Origin: Sinorhizobium sp.
GTDB lineage: Bacteria; Pseudomonadota; Alphaproteobacteria; Rhizobiales; Rhizobiaceae
Direction: 5' to 3'
DNA length: 5,663 nt
Assembly: GCA_031178305.1 (NCBI GenBank)
Contig: JAPSJG010000274.1
Location: 1 to 5,663, forward strand
In this document: one piece after another, positions 5,523 to 5,663 of the stretch
Layout of the letters: every line of letters begins with the position of its first letter
Numbering within the stretch: position 1 is the stretch's first letter
Made by a program: the position numbers and the translations under genes
The notes under the pieces: model-generated
What the model was told of the DNA's origin: nothing
The model's input: the letters and a program-made list of their open reading frames with translations, nothing else
The model's database searches: none

Positions 5523-5663
5523 CACGAACAATCTCGCATGCGATTGACCGATAAATGCCCATGGGAGGGAGGTAGGTGAAGACCCAGGTCAATGCAACGC
5601 CCTGGGAGAGTTCAGATGCCGCGGCATGTTGGCCGAAAGTGGATGAAGATACGTATTTACAAA

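Larger units (their letters stand above)
5344..5663. other. Upstream region of the GDPD gene; right edge of window
   Basis: These 320 bases contain no complete gene. From left to right: the ribosome site of the minus-strand gene (5351-5357), two palindromes (5420-5448 and 5472-5522), then about 140 bases to the edge. At the edge a plus-strand GTG at 5576 behind GGGAGGGAGG (5563-5572, only 3 bases away) stays open to the end, as does an ATG at 5615 behind GGGAGAG (5604-5610) in another frame. Either could begin a gene beyond the window; neither peptide is recognisable. I found no convincing promoter for the minus-strand gene. Confidence 0.5.

Noticed and set aside
4324..5547. 407-codon plus-strand reading frame opposite the phosphodiesterase gene
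   Set aside because: The minus strand encodes a complete enzyme with signal sequence, catalytic motifs and a strong ribosome site; the plus frame is its shadow.
5576..5663. Start of a gene at GTG 5576 or ATG 5615
   Set aside because: Both frames stay open only because the window ends; spacing to the ribosome sites is short (3-4 bases) and the peptides are too short to recognise, so I did not call a gene.

Overview
The window looks like chromosomal DNA of an alphaproteobacterium of the order Rhizobiales, most likely Sinorhizobium/Ensifer. This rests on the GC-rich codon use, the gene order acpS-lepB-rnc-era behind a DUF2062 gene, the wording of the encoded proteins, and palindromic intergenic elements of the rhizobial type. 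The genus is an inference from remembered family sequences, not from a search.

Layout. Positions 1-115 are non-coding or the tail of something cut off. A 50-residue DUF3563 protein follows at 116-268. A gene-free gap of about 265 bp carries a good candidate promoter. A plus-strand housekeeping run then follows: a DUF2062 membrane protein (534-1091), acpS (1088-1507), lepB (1793-2587), rnc (2584-3303) and era (3312-4241). DUF2062/acpS and lepB/rnc each overlap by 4 bp (ATGA), and rnc and era are 8 bp apart. The run is interrupted between acpS and lepB by 285 bp that hold a 128-bp inverted repeat (34-bp arms, two mismatches) and a possible lepB promoter, so there are probably two transcription units. 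On the minus strand, converging on era, is an exported or membrane-anchored glycerophosphodiester phosphodiesterase family protein (4351-5343). Its upstream side (5344-5663) carries two neighbouring palindromes resembling a RIME-type element.

Roles. AcpS activates acyl carrier protein. LepB cleaves signal peptides of exported proteins. RNase III processes rRNA and other double-stranded RNA. Era, a GTPase, assists 30S subunit maturation. The set links lipid synthesis, secretion and ribosome assembly, as in many Proteobacteria. The phosphodiesterase is a separate unit, probably acting on lipid-derived glycerophosphodiesters outside the cytoplasm. recO, often found next to era, does not follow it here.

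I found no previously undescribed defence, mobile or biosynthetic system. The least ordinary content is intergenic: the long inverted repeat whose edge contains the acpS stop codon, the twin palindromes upstream of the phosphodiesterase gene, and a repeat-like block between era and that gene.
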